This document shows positions 35,987 through 45,279 of a stretch of 64,000 nt of DNA, one piece after another (the first letter of the stretch is position 1; every line of letters starts with the position of its first letter). The stretch is from Streptomyces sp. TRM70350 (GTDB lineage: Bacteria; Actinomycetota; Actinomycetes; Streptomycetales; Streptomycetaceae), in the NCBI RefSeq assembly GCF_019219825.1, contig NZ_JAHUXH010000008.1, positions 124,001-188,000 on the forward strand, written 5' to 3'. Both the position numbers and the translations under genes were made by a program. The notes beneath the pieces were generated by a model, which was not told the origin of the DNA, did no database searches, and saw only the letters and a program-made list of their open reading frames with translations.

Positions 35987-36878
35987 GATCGGGGCAGGCG
36001 GGCGGCGGAAGATAGCCGTCCGCTGAGGGGCGGGGGCGAGGGCGGGGGCGGGAGCTGGTGGGGCGGGCGGCGGCCGGTGGGTGTGGGGCCCGGGGTGGGG
36101 TGGTGTCTTGTGGCTGGGGGTGTGGGCTGGCGGTGTTTGTGGCTGTGGGGCCGGTGTGAGTGGCGGTGCCTGGTGGCTGTGGGCCGGGGCGGTTGGGGCG
36201 CCGGGGCTGTGGGCCGGGGTGGTCGGTGGCGTCAGGGGTGCTGGCCGGGGAGCTGGGGTGTGTGGTGGCTGTGGGGTCGGTGGGTAGCGGTGCCTGGCGG
36301 ATGTTGCTGCCCGGGCGGTTCACCGGGGCTCCCGGCACCGGGCGGCTGGTGGCGTGAGGGGTGCTGGCCCGGGGACTGGGGTGTGGTGGCTCTGGGGTGG
36401 GTGTGGGTAGCGGTGCCGGGTGGATGTTGCTGCCGGGGCCGTTGGGGGTCGCCGGGGCTGTGGGCTGAGGCGGTTGGTGGGGTCAGGGGTGCGGGCCAGG
36501 GGATCGGCGTACCTGGTGGTTGGGCGGCCGGGGCGGTTGGGGGTCGCCGGAGCTGTGGGGCGAGGTGGTCGGTGGCGTCAGGGGTGCGTCCCCGGGGCTG
36601 GAGTGCGTGGTGGCTGTGGGGCGGCTGTGGGTAGCGGTGCCTGGCGGATGTTGCTGCCGGGGCCGTTGGGGGTCGCCGGGGTTGTGGGCGGGGCGGTTGG
36701 TGGGGTCAGGGGTGCTGGCCAGGGGATCGGCGTGCCTGGTGGCTGTGGGCCGGGGCGGGCAATGGTGCCTGGCGGATGCTGTGCGGGCGCCGTACCTGAT
36801 CGGCGTAGTGGCGCGCGGCAGTGGCGGGTGGGCGGATCGGTCGCGGTTTAGGGTCCCCGTTATGAAGAGGGTCCCCGC
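35987..36878. other. Long intergenic region dominated by G-rich repeats
   Basis: 892 nt between the divergent NlpC/P60 and DUF1275 genes. About 36050-36790 is a degenerate G-rich repeat (separate entry). The remainder holds no gene that I can support; the last ~90 nt should contain the DUF1275 promoter. Confidence 0.6.
36050..36790 (+). repeat. Degenerate G-rich tandem repeat array
   Basis: The plus strand is strongly G/T-biased and repeats words such as GGATGTTGCTGCCGGGGCCG (36422 and 36646), TTGGGGGTCGCCGGGG, GTGGTGGCTGTGGGG and GGGGTCAGGGGTGCTGGCC. The largest unit is about 225 nt and is present about twice, with shorter derivatives around it. The many runs of 4-5 G on one strand could form G-quadruplexes. 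Frames through it are open only because of the base bias. Confidence 0.75.
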
Positions 36879-37595
36879 ATGAAGCCCAGGGCGGGCGTCG
36901 CCCTCACCTCGGTCATGGTGGTGCTCACGCTGACGACCGGCGTGATCGAGGCCGTCAGCTTTCTCGTGCTGGGCCCGGTGTTCACGGCGGTGCAGACCGG
37001 GAACCTCCTCTTCCTCGGCTTCGCGCTCACCGGCGCGCCCGGCCTCTCCCCGGTCGCGGCCGGGATCTCCTGCGCCGCTTTCGCGGTGGGCGCGCTGTTC
37101 GGCTCCCGGTTCGAGTCGATCGTGGACACCCACGGCCGCCGCTGGTTCGTGCCCGGCCTGATCGTCGAGGCGCTGCTGCTGGGACTCGGCGCTCTGGTCG
37201 CCTGGCGCACCGGCGTCGACGAACCGGACGTAGCCCCCACCGGTCACCACTTCGCCGTGATCGCCCTGGTGGCCGCGGCCATGGGCGTACGCAACGTCAC
37301 CACCCTGCGGGTGCCGGTCCCGGACGTGCCCACCACCCTGTCCACCCGTGCCCTGACCGCCCTCCTCAGCGGCCTGTCCCCGGTCCCCGACACCCGCATC
37401 GGCTCGGGCCTTCTCCGCGAGGGCCGCCGCCTCGCCTCGGTCGGCGCGATGTTCGCGGGCGGCCTTCTGGGGGGCTGGCTGCTCCATGAGGCGGTGCGTC
37501 CGGCGGTGGTCCTGCTGGTGCCCGCCGCGCTGGTGCTGCTGCTGGGCCTGGTGTTCTGGGCGGCGCCGCGGGAGCGGACGTCGGAGCCGGGGTGA
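36879..37595 (+). CDS. DUF1275 (YoaK-like) membrane protein
   Basis: 238 residues with six predicted membrane segments. The family start is clear: SVMVVLTLTTGVIEAVSFLV and LGPVFTAVQTGNLLFLGFAL, then CAAFAVGALFGSRFE and MGVRNVTTLRVPVPDVPTT. DUF1275 proteins are inner-membrane proteins of unknown substrate, often considered transporters. The gene is monocistronic and convergent with the two-component system. Confidence 0.85.
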   Translation: MKPRAGVALTSVMVVLTLTTGVIEAVSFLVLGPVFTAVQTGNLLFLGFALTGAPGLSPVAAGISCAAFAVGALFGSRFESIVDTHGRRWFVPGLIVEALLLGLGALVAWRTGVDEPDVAPTGHHFAVIALVAAAMGVRNVTTLRVPVPDVPTTLSTRALTALLSGLSPVPDTRIGSGLLREGRRLASVGAMFAGGLLGGWLLHEAVRPAVVLLVPAALVLLLGLVFWAAPRERTSEPG

Positions 37596-37709
37596 GGTGC
37601 TCCGGCTTTCGTGGCCTGCTGCATCCGCGGCCTGCTCCAGCAGGGCGCGGGCCTTGGCCGTCCCTGGGGCAAGGCGTCGGCGGCACCGCCGAGTTCGTGG
37701 CGTACCGGA

Positions 37710-38387
37710 TCAGTGACCGACGTCGTGGTCGCCCGCTTCGACGAGGCCGCTCTCGTAGGCGAAGATCACGATCTGGATGCGGTCGCGCAGCCCGAGCTTG
37801 GTGAGGATGTTCGACACATGCGACTTGACCGTGGCGGCGCCGATGACGAGTTGCTCGGCGATCTCCGCGTTGCTCGCGCCTCGGGCGACGGCGGTCATGA
37901 TCTCGCGCTCGCGGCCCGTGAGCCGTTCCAGCCGGCCCGCGACGGCGGTGTTGGCGACCTGGCGCGGGGCGAAGCGGTCGATGAAGCGCCGGGTGATCGA
38001 CGGGGCCAGCAGCGTCCCGCCCTCGGCCACGGTACGTACGGCGGTGGCCAGTTGCTCGGGCGGAATGTCCTTCAGGACGAACGCGCTGGCGCCGGAGCGC
38101 AGCGCCTTGTAGACGTACTCGTCCGGGTCGAACGTGGTCAGGATCAGCACTCGGGGGCCCCAGTCGGCCTCCTGAAGGATTCGCGACGTCGCTTCGAGGC
38201 CGTCCATCTCGGGCATGCGGATGTCCATGAGGATGACGTCCGGGCGGTGCAGGCGCGCCGCGTCGACCGCCTCCACGCCGGTGCCCGCCTCGGCCACCAC
38301 CTCGATGTCCGGGTGGACCCGGAGGATCATCGCGAAGCCCCGCCGTACCAGCGCCTGGTCGTCGGCCACGACGACACGGATGCTCAC
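37710..38387 (-). CDS. LuxR-type (NarL) response regulator
   Basis: 225 residues, GTG start (38387) overlapping the kinase stop (GTGA). Receiver domain ~1-120 with acidic pocket VVADDQALVRRG, phospho-acceptor Asp in VILMDIRMPEMDG, and Lys in FVLKDIPP. LuxR HTH at ~155-215 (LTGREREIMTAVARGASNAE, then IGAATVKSHVSNILTKLGLR). It should be phosphorylated by the kinase encoded just upstream. A likely target is the divergent MMPL gene, whose promoter region carries direct repeats. Confidence 0.92.
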   Translation of the reverse strand: MSIRVVVADDQALVRRGFAMILRVHPDIEVVAEAGTGVEAVDAARLHRPDVILMDIRMPEMDGLEATSRILQEADWGPRVLILTTFDPDEYVYKALRSGASAFVLKDIPPEQLATAVRTVAEGGTLLAPSITRRFIDRFAPRQVANTAVAGRLERLTGREREIMTAVARGASNAEIAEQLVIGAATVKSHVSNILTKLGLRDRIQIVIFAYESGLVEAGDHDVGH

Positions 38388-39646
38388 CGGGGCTCTCCCT
38401 TGGGCTCTCCCCTGGGTGTCCCCGTGACGGGCTCTCCCGTGACAGGCTCTCCCGTGACGGGAAGCCGGGCGGTGAGCCGAAATCCGCCGCCGGGACGGGG
38501 CCCGGCGTCGAGGCCGCCGCCGAGCAGGACTGCTCTCTCCCGCATACCGACGATGCCATGGCCGGGCATGCCCCCGTGGGCGCCCGACATCGACCGGACT
38601 GCGGCGCCGCGGCCGTCGTCCAGGATCTCGATGGTGAGGCCGTCGCCCTCGCCGCGCAGACGCACCTCGGTGCGGGTGCCCGGTCCGCTGTGCTTGAGCA
38701 CGTTGGTCAGCGCCTCCTGGACGATGCGGTACGCCGAGAGATCCACGCGGGCCGGCAGCGGCGCCCGGACGCCGTCCGTGACCGTGACGTCCAGACCCGC
38801 CTCGCGGACCTCGGCCACGAGCCGGGGCAGATCGGCCAGGCCCGGCTGGGGGCCCAGACCGTCGCCCTCCGCCTCCGGCCGCAACACTCCCAGCAGGTGC
38901 CGCAGTTCGTCCAGTGCCTGGCGTCCCGCTTCCTCCACCGCCGCCATCGCCTCCAGGGCGCCCCGCGGATCCTCGGCGGCCACCATCCGGGCCGCCCCGG
39001 CCTGCACGGTCATCATGCTCACCCGGTGGGCGACCACGTCGTGCAGCTCCCGGGCGATGTGAGAGCGCTCCTCGGTCACGATCCGCCGTGCCTCGGCGAC
39101 CTGCTCCTGGCGCAGCCGGGCGGCACGCCCCGCCCGTAGCCGCAGCCGGCGACCGAGGTACCAGGCCCCGGACATGACGACGGCGCCGAAGCCGATGTCC
39201 CCCCACGGGACGGGGCGCAGCAGGCCGTCGACGGTGACCGCGGCGACGGCGGCGACGACGCCGAGCGGTCCCCACCGGGTGTCGTCGGTGTGCCGCCCGA
39301 CGGCGTACAGCGCGACGATCACGATGCCGCCCATCGTGGAGTAGCTGCTGCCCAGCGTCGGGGCCCATGCGGCGAGCGTCACCCACAGGACCGCGACGGG
39401 GCTGCGCCGACGCCGGTAGAGCGCCGCGCCCGCCACCACGAAGAGCGGCAGGGCGGGGGAGAGGACGCGGGTGAGCGGGCGTACGGCCATCGCGTCCCCG
39501 GGAGCGTCCTCCAGGACCACCGCCGCCAGGAACATCGCGGTCGCGAGGACGGCGTCCGCGGTGCGCGGCCAGCGGGTGAACGGGCCGCGGAACCGGCCCG
39601 GCACACGGCGGCCCGGAGTCTCGGCATGCGGCACCGTGCGGTTCAT
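38384..39646 (-). CDS. Sensor histidine kinase (HisKA_3 type)
   Basis: 420 residues from ATG 39646, chosen because GGGAG lies 7 nt before it; a start at 39739 is possible. Four to five membrane segments in the first ~170 residues have only short external loops, so sensing is probably intramembrane. The dimerisation domain has the phospho-acceptor His in EERSHIARELHDVVAHRVSM. The ATPase domain has IVQEALTNVLKHS and ILDDGRG, then MRERAVLLGG. The C-terminus ends in a short repeat (GEPVTGEPVTG) encoded by a 15-nt repeat (~38420-38465) next to the regulator gene. Operon with the LuxR-type regulator. Confidence 0.9.
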   Translation of the reverse strand: MNRTVPHAETPGRRVPGRFRGPFTRWPRTADAVLATAMFLAAVVLEDAPGDAMAVRPLTRVLSPALPLFVVAGAALYRRRRSPVAVLWVTLAAWAPTLGSSYSTMGGIVIVALYAVGRHTDDTRWGPLGVVAAVAAVTVDGLLRPVPWGDIGFGAVVMSGAWYLGRRLRLRAGRAARLRQEQVAEARRIVTEERSHIARELHDVVAHRVSMMTVQAGAARMVAAEDPRGALEAMAAVEEAGRQALDELRHLLGVLRPEAEGDGLGPQPGLADLPRLVAEVREAGLDVTVTDGVRAPLPARVDLSAYRIVQEALTNVLKHSGPGTRTEVRLRGEGDGLTIEILDDGRGAAVRSMSGAHGGMPGHGIVGMRERAVLLGGGLDAGPRPGGGFRLTARLPVTGEPVTGEPVTGTPRGEPKGEPR

Positions 39647-40023
39647 CGTCGCTCCCACCAGAGGCGTCCGGTGCCCAGGCGCGGGCCGTCGGGGCGCACC
39701 GGGCACGTCATCGTAAGTCCGGCTCCGAGACACCGTCACCCGCCTGCGGACGGACGTGGTCCTCCGTCGCCGGGCGGAGCAGGCGTCCTGTTCCTCCCGC
39801 CGCGCGGGGGAGCTTCGAACCCATCGGGCGGCGGGAGACCGCGCCGGTGCCGGCGCCCACGATGGAACCGCTCAAGCCTCTTGCCGACGGAACCGCTCAA
39901 GCCTCGTGCCGGTCGCCGCCGGTCGCCGACCAGCGCCGCCGGTCGGCCGCCCACCCGCGCCCGACCGAACCCCCCCCGCTGGTCGGCACCCGTCCCAGCC
40001 CCCGTCCCACAGGAGCCTCAGCC
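39647..40023. other. Divergent promoter region of kinase and MMPL genes
   Basis: 377 nt. It contains two tandem 25-bp repeats (39861-39885 and 39886-39910) and, directly after them, three GGTCGCCGCC-like words. A coding frame runs through the repeats upstream of the MMPL start, but it lacks a convincing ribosome-binding site. Confidence 0.55.
39861..39910 (+). repeat. Two tandem 25-bp repeats upstream of MMPL gene
   Basis: The units begin GATGGAACCGCTCAAGCCTC and GACGGAACCGCTCAAGCCTC and differ at two positions. The 25-bp period is about two and a half helical turns. Possible binding sites for the adjacent response regulator. Confidence 0.7.
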
Positions 40024-42195
40024 ATGAAGCGACTCACACGCCGTATCGGCGACGCGAGCGCCCGCCGACCGTGGGTGACCATCGCCGCCTGGGTGGCCGC
40101 CCTGGCCCTCGTACTGCCGCTGGCCGGGGTGGCCGGCGGCGCGTTCGCCGACGATCTCGTCGCCCCCGGCAGTCAGAGCGAGGAGGCGATGGAACTCCTG
40201 GAGGAGCGCTTCCCCGAAGCGTCCGGTGGCACGGCCATGGCCGTTTTCGCCGCCCCGGAGGGGGACCGGATAGAGCGCCACCGGCCCGCCGTCGAGGCGG
40301 CGGTGGCCCGGATCGCCGACGTGGAGCACGTCGCCACGGTCACCGACCCCTTCCGCGCGGGCACGGTCTCGCAGGACGGGCGGATCGGCTTCGCCCACGT
40401 CGCCTTCGCCCTACCGCCGATGGACGTGAACCCCGAGCAGATCGACGCACTGGACGGCGCGATCGAGCCCGCACGCGACGCCGGTCTCGTCGCCGAACTC
40501 GGCGGCGACACCGTCTTCATCAACGCCGAGACACCGACCTCGGGCGCCGAGGCGGCGGGCCTGCTGGCCGCGCTGGTCGTCCTGGTGGTCGCGTTCGGCA
40601 CGATCGTCGTCGCGCTGGTCCCGATCGCGCTCGCGCTGGTCGCCGTCGCCGCCGGCCTGGGCAGCATCACGCTGCTGGCCCACGCCATGGACGTCTCCAC
40701 CGCCGCCCCCACGATCGGCGCGATGATCGGCCTCGGCGTCGGCATCGACTACGCCCTGTTCATCGTCGCCCGCTGCCGGGAGAACCGTACGGCCGGACAG
40801 GACGCCGCCACCGCGCTGTCGAACGCCATGGCGTCGTCCGGCGCGGCCGTCCTGTTCGCCGGCAGCACCGTCGTCGTGGCGATGGCCGCGCTGGCACTGA
40901 CCGGTCTGGGCTTTCTGACCTCGATCGGCCTGAGCACCTCGCTGGTCGTGCTGTTCGCCGTCGCGACCGCCCTGACGCTGCTGCCCGCGCTGCTGTCCCT
41001 GCTGGGCGACCGCATCCACCACAGGCGCCGCCGGGTCTCCCGGACCCGTCGCACGAAGAACCCTGAGAACACGGTGTGGTGGCGGTTCGCGCACCGCGTC
41101 TCCGCCCGGCCGTGGCGCCACCTGATCGCCGCGTCCGCGGTGCTGCTCGCCCTGGCCGCCCCCGCGCTGCGCATGGAGACCGGCTTCCCCGACGCGGGCG
41201 ACGACGCGACCACCACCACGCACCGCCGCGCCTACGACCTGCTGGCCGAGGGCTTCGGGCCCGGCTTCAACGCCCCGCTGCTGATCGTCGCCGACCTGCG
41301 CGGCCCCGGCGTGGACGCCGAAGGCATCCCCGAGCTGTCCCGGAGCCTGGCCGCCGACCCCGGCATCGCGTCGGTCGGCGAGCCCCGGACGTCCGCGGCG
41401 GGGGACACCGTCGTCCTGCCCGCCCTCCCCACCACGGCCCCGGCGGACGCCGCGACCTCCGCCACCCTCGCACGCGTCCGCGACGCGGTGCCCGACAACG
41501 TCGCCGTCTCCGGCCTCACCGCCATGACCGACGACCTCACCCGCCAGCTCACCCACACCCTGCCGCTGTTCATCGCCGCGATCATCCTGGTGTCGTGCCT
41601 GCTGCTGATGCTGGTGTTCCGCTCCGTCGCGGTGCCGCTGAAGGCGGCCGTGATGAACCTGCTGTCCATCGGTGGCGCGTACGGGGTCGTGGTGGCCGTC
41701 TTCCAGTGGGGCTGGCTCGGGGGCCTGTTCCACCTCGACGAGACCCTGCCGATCGCCTCGCCCCTGCCGACGATCTTCTTCGCGGTCCTCTTCGGCCTCT
41801 CCATGGACTACGAGGTGTTCCTGCTGTCCCGGGTGCGGGAGGAGTACGACGCCACGGGCGACCCGGCCGAGTCGGTGGCGCGCGGCATGGCGGTCACCGG
41901 CCGCGTGATCACCTCCGCCGCGCTGATCATGACGGTGGTCTTCCTCAGCTTCGTCGCCAACCCGTCGCCGCTGGTCAAGATGATGGGCCTGGGCCTGGCG
42001 ACCGCTATCGTGCTCGACGCCACGATCGTCCGCATGGTGCTGGTCCCCGCGGCCATGGCCCTGCTGGGCCGCGCCGCCTGGTGGCTCCCCCGCGCCCTCG
42101 ACCGGCGGCTGCCCCGCATCGGCACGGAGGGCCCGGCTGCCCCACCGCCACCGGCCGAGACCGCGCTCGCTCCCACCGGTCCCCGGAGCGGCTGA
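40024..42195 (+). CDS. MMPL/RND-family transporter
   Basis: 723 residues, ATG preceded by CAGGAG. Two halves, each with one N-terminal membrane helix, an extracytoplasmic domain and five to six helices. Typical segments are MIGLGVGIDYALFIVARCRE and its counterpart VLFGLSMDYEVFLLSRVREE, with the proton-relay Asp-Tyr pairs in both. MMPL proteins export lipids, polyketides or other hydrophobic compounds driven by proton flow. No lipid or antibiotic biosynthesis genes are adjacent, so the cargo is unknown. It is divergent from a two-component system that probably controls it. Confidence 0.92.
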   Translation: MKRLTRRIGDASARRPWVTIAAWVAALALVLPLAGVAGGAFADDLVAPGSQSEEAMELLEERFPEASGGTAMAVFAAPEGDRIERHRPAVEAAVARIADVEHVATVTDPFRAGTVSQDGRIGFAHVAFALPPMDVNPEQIDALDGAIEPARDAGLVAELGGDTVFINAETPTSGAEAAGLLAALVVLVVAFGTIVVALVPIALALVAVAAGLGSITLLAHAMDVSTAAPTIGAMIGLGVGIDYALFIVARCRENRTAGQDAATALSNAMASSGAAVLFAGSTVVVAMAALALTGLGFLTSIGLSTSLVVLFAVATALTLLPALLSLLGDRIHHRRRRVSRTRRTKNPENTVWWRFAHRVSARPWRHLIAASAVLLALAAPALRMETGFPDAGDDATTTTHRRAYDLLAEGFGPGFNAPLLIVADLRGPGVDAEGIPELSRSLAADPGIASVGEPRTSAAGDTVVLPALPTTAPADAATSATLARVRDAVPDNVAVSGLTAMTDDLTRQLTHTLPLFIAAIILVSCLLLMLVFRSVAVPLKAAVMNLLSIGGAYGVVVAVFQWGWLGGLFHLDETLPIASPLPTIFFAVLFGLSMDYEVFLLSRVREEYDATGDPAESVARGMAVTGRVITSAALIMTVVFLSFVANPSPLVKMMGLGLATAIVLDATIVRMVLVPAAMALLGRAAWWLPRALDRRLPRIGTEGPAAPPPPAETALAPTGPRSG

Positions 42196-42219
42196 GGTCC
42201 ACCGCGGGCCCGTGGCCGG

Positions 42220-42753
42220 TCACCGCGTCAAGTGGCGGCCGGCCAGCTCCCGGATCCGGTCCACGTCGGCGGCGTCCCGCACGGCCCGCTTCGGCAGCAC
42301 GCACATGCCGCCCACCGTGTCGTCGAGCGACAGCACGAACAGGCCGGGGGTCTCCCGACAGTCCCGGAAACCGTGCCAGTGGTGGGTGGCCGTCGAGACG
42401 GGCGTCCGGGTGTGTATGCCCTCGTCGTCCATGCGGATCGTGTACGGCCGCTGCGACTCGTCCCAGCGAAGGAGCATCCCCGCCCGGCGGCGCAGGCGCA
42501 TCCTGTCGTAGAGCGAGCCCAGCAGCGTTCCCACCAGCGGGGCCAGCAGCATCCACGCCACCGGCCGCAGCCCGGACGGAAGGACCACCGCCAGGCAGAC
42601 CACCACCGCGGACGTTCCCAGAAGGGGCTTCCACCAGGCGTCGCTGTTCCAGCGCGAGCGCAGGCGCAGCGCTTCCACCAGGTCCGCCAGAGTCGTCTCG
42701 CCCCGCAGTTCGACCGCCTGGTCCGCGGGGCTCTGTCTCGGGGTGTCGTCCAT
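42220..42753 (-). CDS. YcxB-like membrane protein
   Basis: 177 residues. Two hydrophobic segments at ~45-80 (LLGTSAVVVCLAVVLPSGLR, VAWMLLAPLVGTLLGSLYD) precede a C-terminal YcxB-like domain: YTIRMDDEGIHTRTPVSTAT, HWHGFRDCRETPGLFVLSLD and VLPKRAV. The family is of unknown function. It reads away from the S10 operon and is separated from it by the rpsJ promoter and leader. Confidence 0.8.
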   Translation of the reverse strand: MDDTPRQSPADQAVELRGETTLADLVEALRLRSRWNSDAWWKPLLGTSAVVVCLAVVLPSGLRPVAWMLLAPLVGTLLGSLYDRMRLRRRAGMLLRWDESQRPYTIRMDDEGIHTRTPVSTATHHWHGFRDCRETPGLFVLSLDDTVGGMCVLPKRAVRDAADVDRIRELAGRHLTR

Positions 42754-42779
42754 GGCAGGAGCGTAGTCGCCATCGGAGT

Positions 42780-42807
42780 TTGACCTGCGTCACCCCCGGG
42801 GTATTCT
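42780..42807 (+). promoter_or_regulatory. Promoter of the S10 operon
   Basis: TTGACC (42780-42785), a 16-nt spacer, and TATTCT (42802-42807). It uses the same -35 hexamer as the rpsL and rplM promoters. The long leader that follows leaves room for post-initiation control. Confidence 0.7.
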
Positions 42808-43087
42808 CTCCGGCTCGATTGGCCAGCCCCCCGCCCCATATGGCAGACTGTCCGAGTTGCTCGGTCGAGTGTTGATGCTGCGCGCCTCCCGCCGGGAGGA
42901 CCGGAAGCGAGTCCCACAGTACTCGTCGTCCCTGATCAGGGGCGGACGTACGGGAATCTTCCGGGAAGCGTGGGCGCGGCACCGGCCAGGCGCCCGGTGG
43001 GCTTCTCGCCCCCGGTTCACGGTTCGGCAGGGCCGTGTGCAATCCCGCGGGGATGTTCGGACAAGGGACATCCGTGTCAGCGGGAGT

Positions 43088-43148
43088 GCGACACGCCCGA
43101 CCGCGTGGGTCGGAGGAGAGCAAGGGAACACCGGGTTCCAGAGCTGTA
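43088..43148 (+). promoter_or_regulatory. rpsJ leader element shared with rpsL
   Basis: GCGACACG followed by the hairpin CCGACC-GCGTG-GGTCGG (43097-43113) and then GTTCCAGAGCTGTA (43135-43148). The hairpin is identical to that before rpsL, and the second block differs only by a 3-nt insertion in the rpsL copy. It lies 24-85 nt before the rpsJ start. Confidence 0.65.
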
Positions 43149-43172
43149 GAGAGACAGGACTACGAAGTAGCC

Positions 43173-43481
43173 ATGGCGGGACAGAAGATCCGCATCCGGC
43201 TCAAGGCCTACGACCACGAGGTCATCGACTCCTCGGCGAAGAAGATCGTCGAGACGGTGACCCGTACCGGTGCGTCGGTCGCGGGCCCGGTGCCGCTGCC
43301 CACTGAGAAGAACGTGTACTGCGTCATCAAGTCGCCGCACAAGTACAAGGACTCGCGCGAGCACTTCGAGATGCGCACGCACAAGCGCCTGATCGACATC
43401 CTCGACCCGACCCCCAAGACCGTTGACTCTCTGATGCGACTCGACCTCCCGGCCGGCGTCGACATCGAGATCAAGCTCTGA
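43173..43481 (+). CDS. rpsJ: 30S ribosomal protein S10
   Basis: 102 residues from ATG 43173. It begins [20 protein letters not shown] and contains the conserved [20 protein letters not shown]. uS10 is in the 30S head and also acts as NusE in antitermination. First gene of the S10 operon. The start is fixed by homology; an upstream extension of the frame is leader sequence. Confidence 0.99.
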   Translation: MAGQKIRIRLKAYDHEVIDSSAKKIVETVTRTGASVAGPVPLPTEKNVYCVIKSPHKYKDSREHFEMRTHKRLIDILDPTPKTVDSLMRLDLPAGVDIEIKL

Positions 43482-43497
43482 GGCCGGTGATCTGAAG

Positions 43498-44142
43498 ATG
43501 GCTAAGCAGATCAAGGGCATCCTGGGCGAGAAGCTCGGTATGACGCAGGTGTGGGACGAGAACAACCGTGTTGTTCCGGTCACCGTCGTCAAGGCCGGGC
43601 CCAACGTCGTCACCCAGGTCCGCACGAACGACGTCGACGGCTACGAGTCCGTCCAGATCGCCTTCGGCGAGATCGACCCGCGCAAGGTGAACAAGCCCCT
43701 CAAGGGCCACTTCGCCAAGGCCGACGTCACCCCCCGTCGTCACCTCGTCGAGATCCGCACGTCGGACGCCTCCGAGTACACGCTCGGCCAGGAGATCACC
43801 GCTGAGGTGTTCGAGGCCGGCGTCAAGGTCGACGTGACCGGCAAGAGCAAGGGCAAGGGCTTCGCCGGTGTCATGAAGCGCCACAACTTCGGTGGCCTCG
43901 GCGCCGGACACGGCACCCAGCGCAAGCACCGCTCCCCCGGTTCCATCGGTGGCTGCGCCACCCCGGGCCGTGTGTTCAAGGGCCTCCGCATGGCGGGTCG
44001 CATGGGCAACGAGCGGGTCACCACCCAGAACCTGACCGTCCACGCCGTTGACGCGGAGAAGGGTCTGCTGCTCATCAAGGGCGCGGTTCCCGGTCCGAAC
44101 GGCGGCCTCGTCCTGGTCCGCACCGCGGCCAAGGGGGCCTGA
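43498..44142 (+). CDS. rplC: 50S ribosomal protein L3
   Basis: 214 residues. uL3 begins [20 protein letters not shown], with the peptidyl-transferase-reaching loop containing [20 protein letters not shown]. It nucleates 50S assembly near the peptidyl-transferase centre. It lies 16 nt after rpsJ and 8 nt before rplD. Confidence 0.99.
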   Translation: MAKQIKGILGEKLGMTQVWDENNRVVPVTVVKAGPNVVTQVRTNDVDGYESVQIAFGEIDPRKVNKPLKGHFAKADVTPRRHLVEIRTSDASEYTLGQEITAEVFEAGVKVDVTGKSKGKGFAGVMKRHNFGGLGAGHGTQRKHRSPGSIGGCATPGRVFKGLRMAGRMGNERVTTQNLTVHAVDAEKGLLLIKGAVPGPNGGLVLVRTAAKGA

Positions 44143-44150
44143 GGTAACCG

Positions 44151-44819
44151 ATGAGCACTGTTGACATCCTTTCGCCGGCGGGCGACAAGGCCGGTACCGT
44201 CGAGCTCCCCGCGGAGATCTTCGACGTTGAGAAGGTCAGCATTCCGCTGATCCACCAGGTCGTCGTCGCACAGCTGGCCGCCGCCCGTCAGGGCACGCAC
44301 AAGACCAAGACCCGTGGCGAGGTCCGCGGCGGTGGCAAGAAGCCGTACCGCCAGAAGGGCACCGGTCGCGCCCGTCAGGGTTCGACCCGCGCGCCGCAGT
44401 TCGCCGGTGGTGGCGTCGTGCACGGTCCCGTGCCGCGCGACTACTCGCAGCGGACCCCGAAGAAGATGAAGGCGGCCGCCCTGCGGCACGCCCTCACCGA
44501 CCGGGCCCGCCACAACCGCATCCACGTCGTCTCCGGCGTCGTCGAGGGCGAGACCCCGTCGACGAAGGCCGCCAGGACGCTGTTCGGCAAGATCTCGGAG
44601 CGCAAGAACCTGCTCCTGGTCGTCGACCGCGCCGACGAGGCCGCGTGGCTGTCCGCCCGCAACCTGCCCCAGGTCCACATCCTGGAGCCGGGCCAGCTGA
44701 ACACGTACGACGTTCTCGTCTCGGACGACGTGGTCTTCACCAAGGCCGCTTTCGAGTCCTTCGTGTCCGGCGCGCCTTCCGCCGAGCGGAGCAATGACAC
44801 CGAAGGGAGCGAGGCCTGA
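44151..44819 (+). CDS. rplD: 50S ribosomal protein L4
   Basis: 222 residues. The exit-tunnel loop is present ([20 protein letters not shown], then [11 protein letters not shown]). uL4 can act as an autogenous repressor in enterobacteria; no matching leader is claimed here. The stop overlaps the rplW start by one base (TGATG), and the C-terminal tail is acidic. Confidence 0.99.
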   Translation: MSTVDILSPAGDKAGTVELPAEIFDVEKVSIPLIHQVVVAQLAAARQGTHKTKTRGEVRGGGKKPYRQKGTGRARQGSTRAPQFAGGGVVHGPVPRDYSQRTPKKMKAAALRHALTDRARHNRIHVVSGVVEGETPSTKAARTLFGKISERKNLLLVVDRADEAAWLSARNLPQVHILEPGQLNTYDVLVSDDVVFTKAAFESFVSGAPSAERSNDTEGSEA

Positions 44820-45238
44820 TGGCTATCCGTCACCCCGCCATTGCCTCGAAGGCCGCCAAGGCCGCCAAGGCCGCTCGCGTCGCCAAGGCGCGTCGCCACG
44901 CCACCGAGGGCAAGAACACCGTCGAGACGCCGCTGAGCAAGTCGTACACGGACCCCCGTGACGTCCTGCTGAAGCCGGTCGTCTCCGAGAAGAGCTACGC
45001 GCTGCTCGACGAGAACAAGTACACGTTCGTCGTCGACCCGCGGGCCAACAAGACCCAGATCAAGGAGGCCGTGCAGTCGGTCTTCCAGGTCAAGGTCACC
45101 GGGGTCAACACGATCAACCGCCAGGGCAAGCGCAAGCGGACCCGCACCGGCTTCGGCCAGCGCGCCGCCACCAAGCGCGCGATCGTGACCCTCGCCGAGG
45201 GCGACCGTATCGACATCTTCGGCGGTCCGACCTCCTGA
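44819..45238 (+). CDS. rplW: 50S ribosomal protein L23
   Basis: 139 residues. The core ([40 protein letters not shown]) follows an Ala/Lys/Arg-rich N-terminal extension of ~40 residues that is typical of streptomycetes. uL23 sits at the tunnel exit and docks trigger factor and SRP. It is coupled to rplD by TGATG. A shorter start within the extension cannot be excluded. Confidence 0.98.
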   Translation: MAIRHPAIASKAAKAAKAARVAKARRHATEGKNTVETPLSKSYTDPRDVLLKPVVSEKSYALLDENKYTFVVDPRANKTQIKEAVQSVFQVKVTGVNTINRQGKRKRTRTGFGQRAATKRAIVTLAEGDRIDIFGGPTS

Positions 45239-45279
45239 CCGGAGGTCCGGATCGTTCGATATCGGACGAGGACTGAGAA

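Larger units (their letters stand above)
42754..43172. other. Upstream and leader region of the S10 operon
   Basis: 419 nt. It contains the rpsJ promoter (42780-42807) and a leader of about 360 nt that carries, near its 3' end, the two-block element shared with rpsL. The middle (42830-43080) shows no further element I can name. Confidence 0.6.

Noticed and set aside
34409-36634. 741-codon plus-strand frame across the NlpC/P60 gene and the G-rich repeats
   Set aside because: Low-complexity Gly/Val/Arg product; antisense to a well-supported secreted hydrolase and then through repeats.
39847-40023. N-terminal extension of the MMPL protein
   Set aside because: The extension translates promoter-region repeats, and a good ribosome-binding site (CAGGAG) precedes the ATG at 40024.
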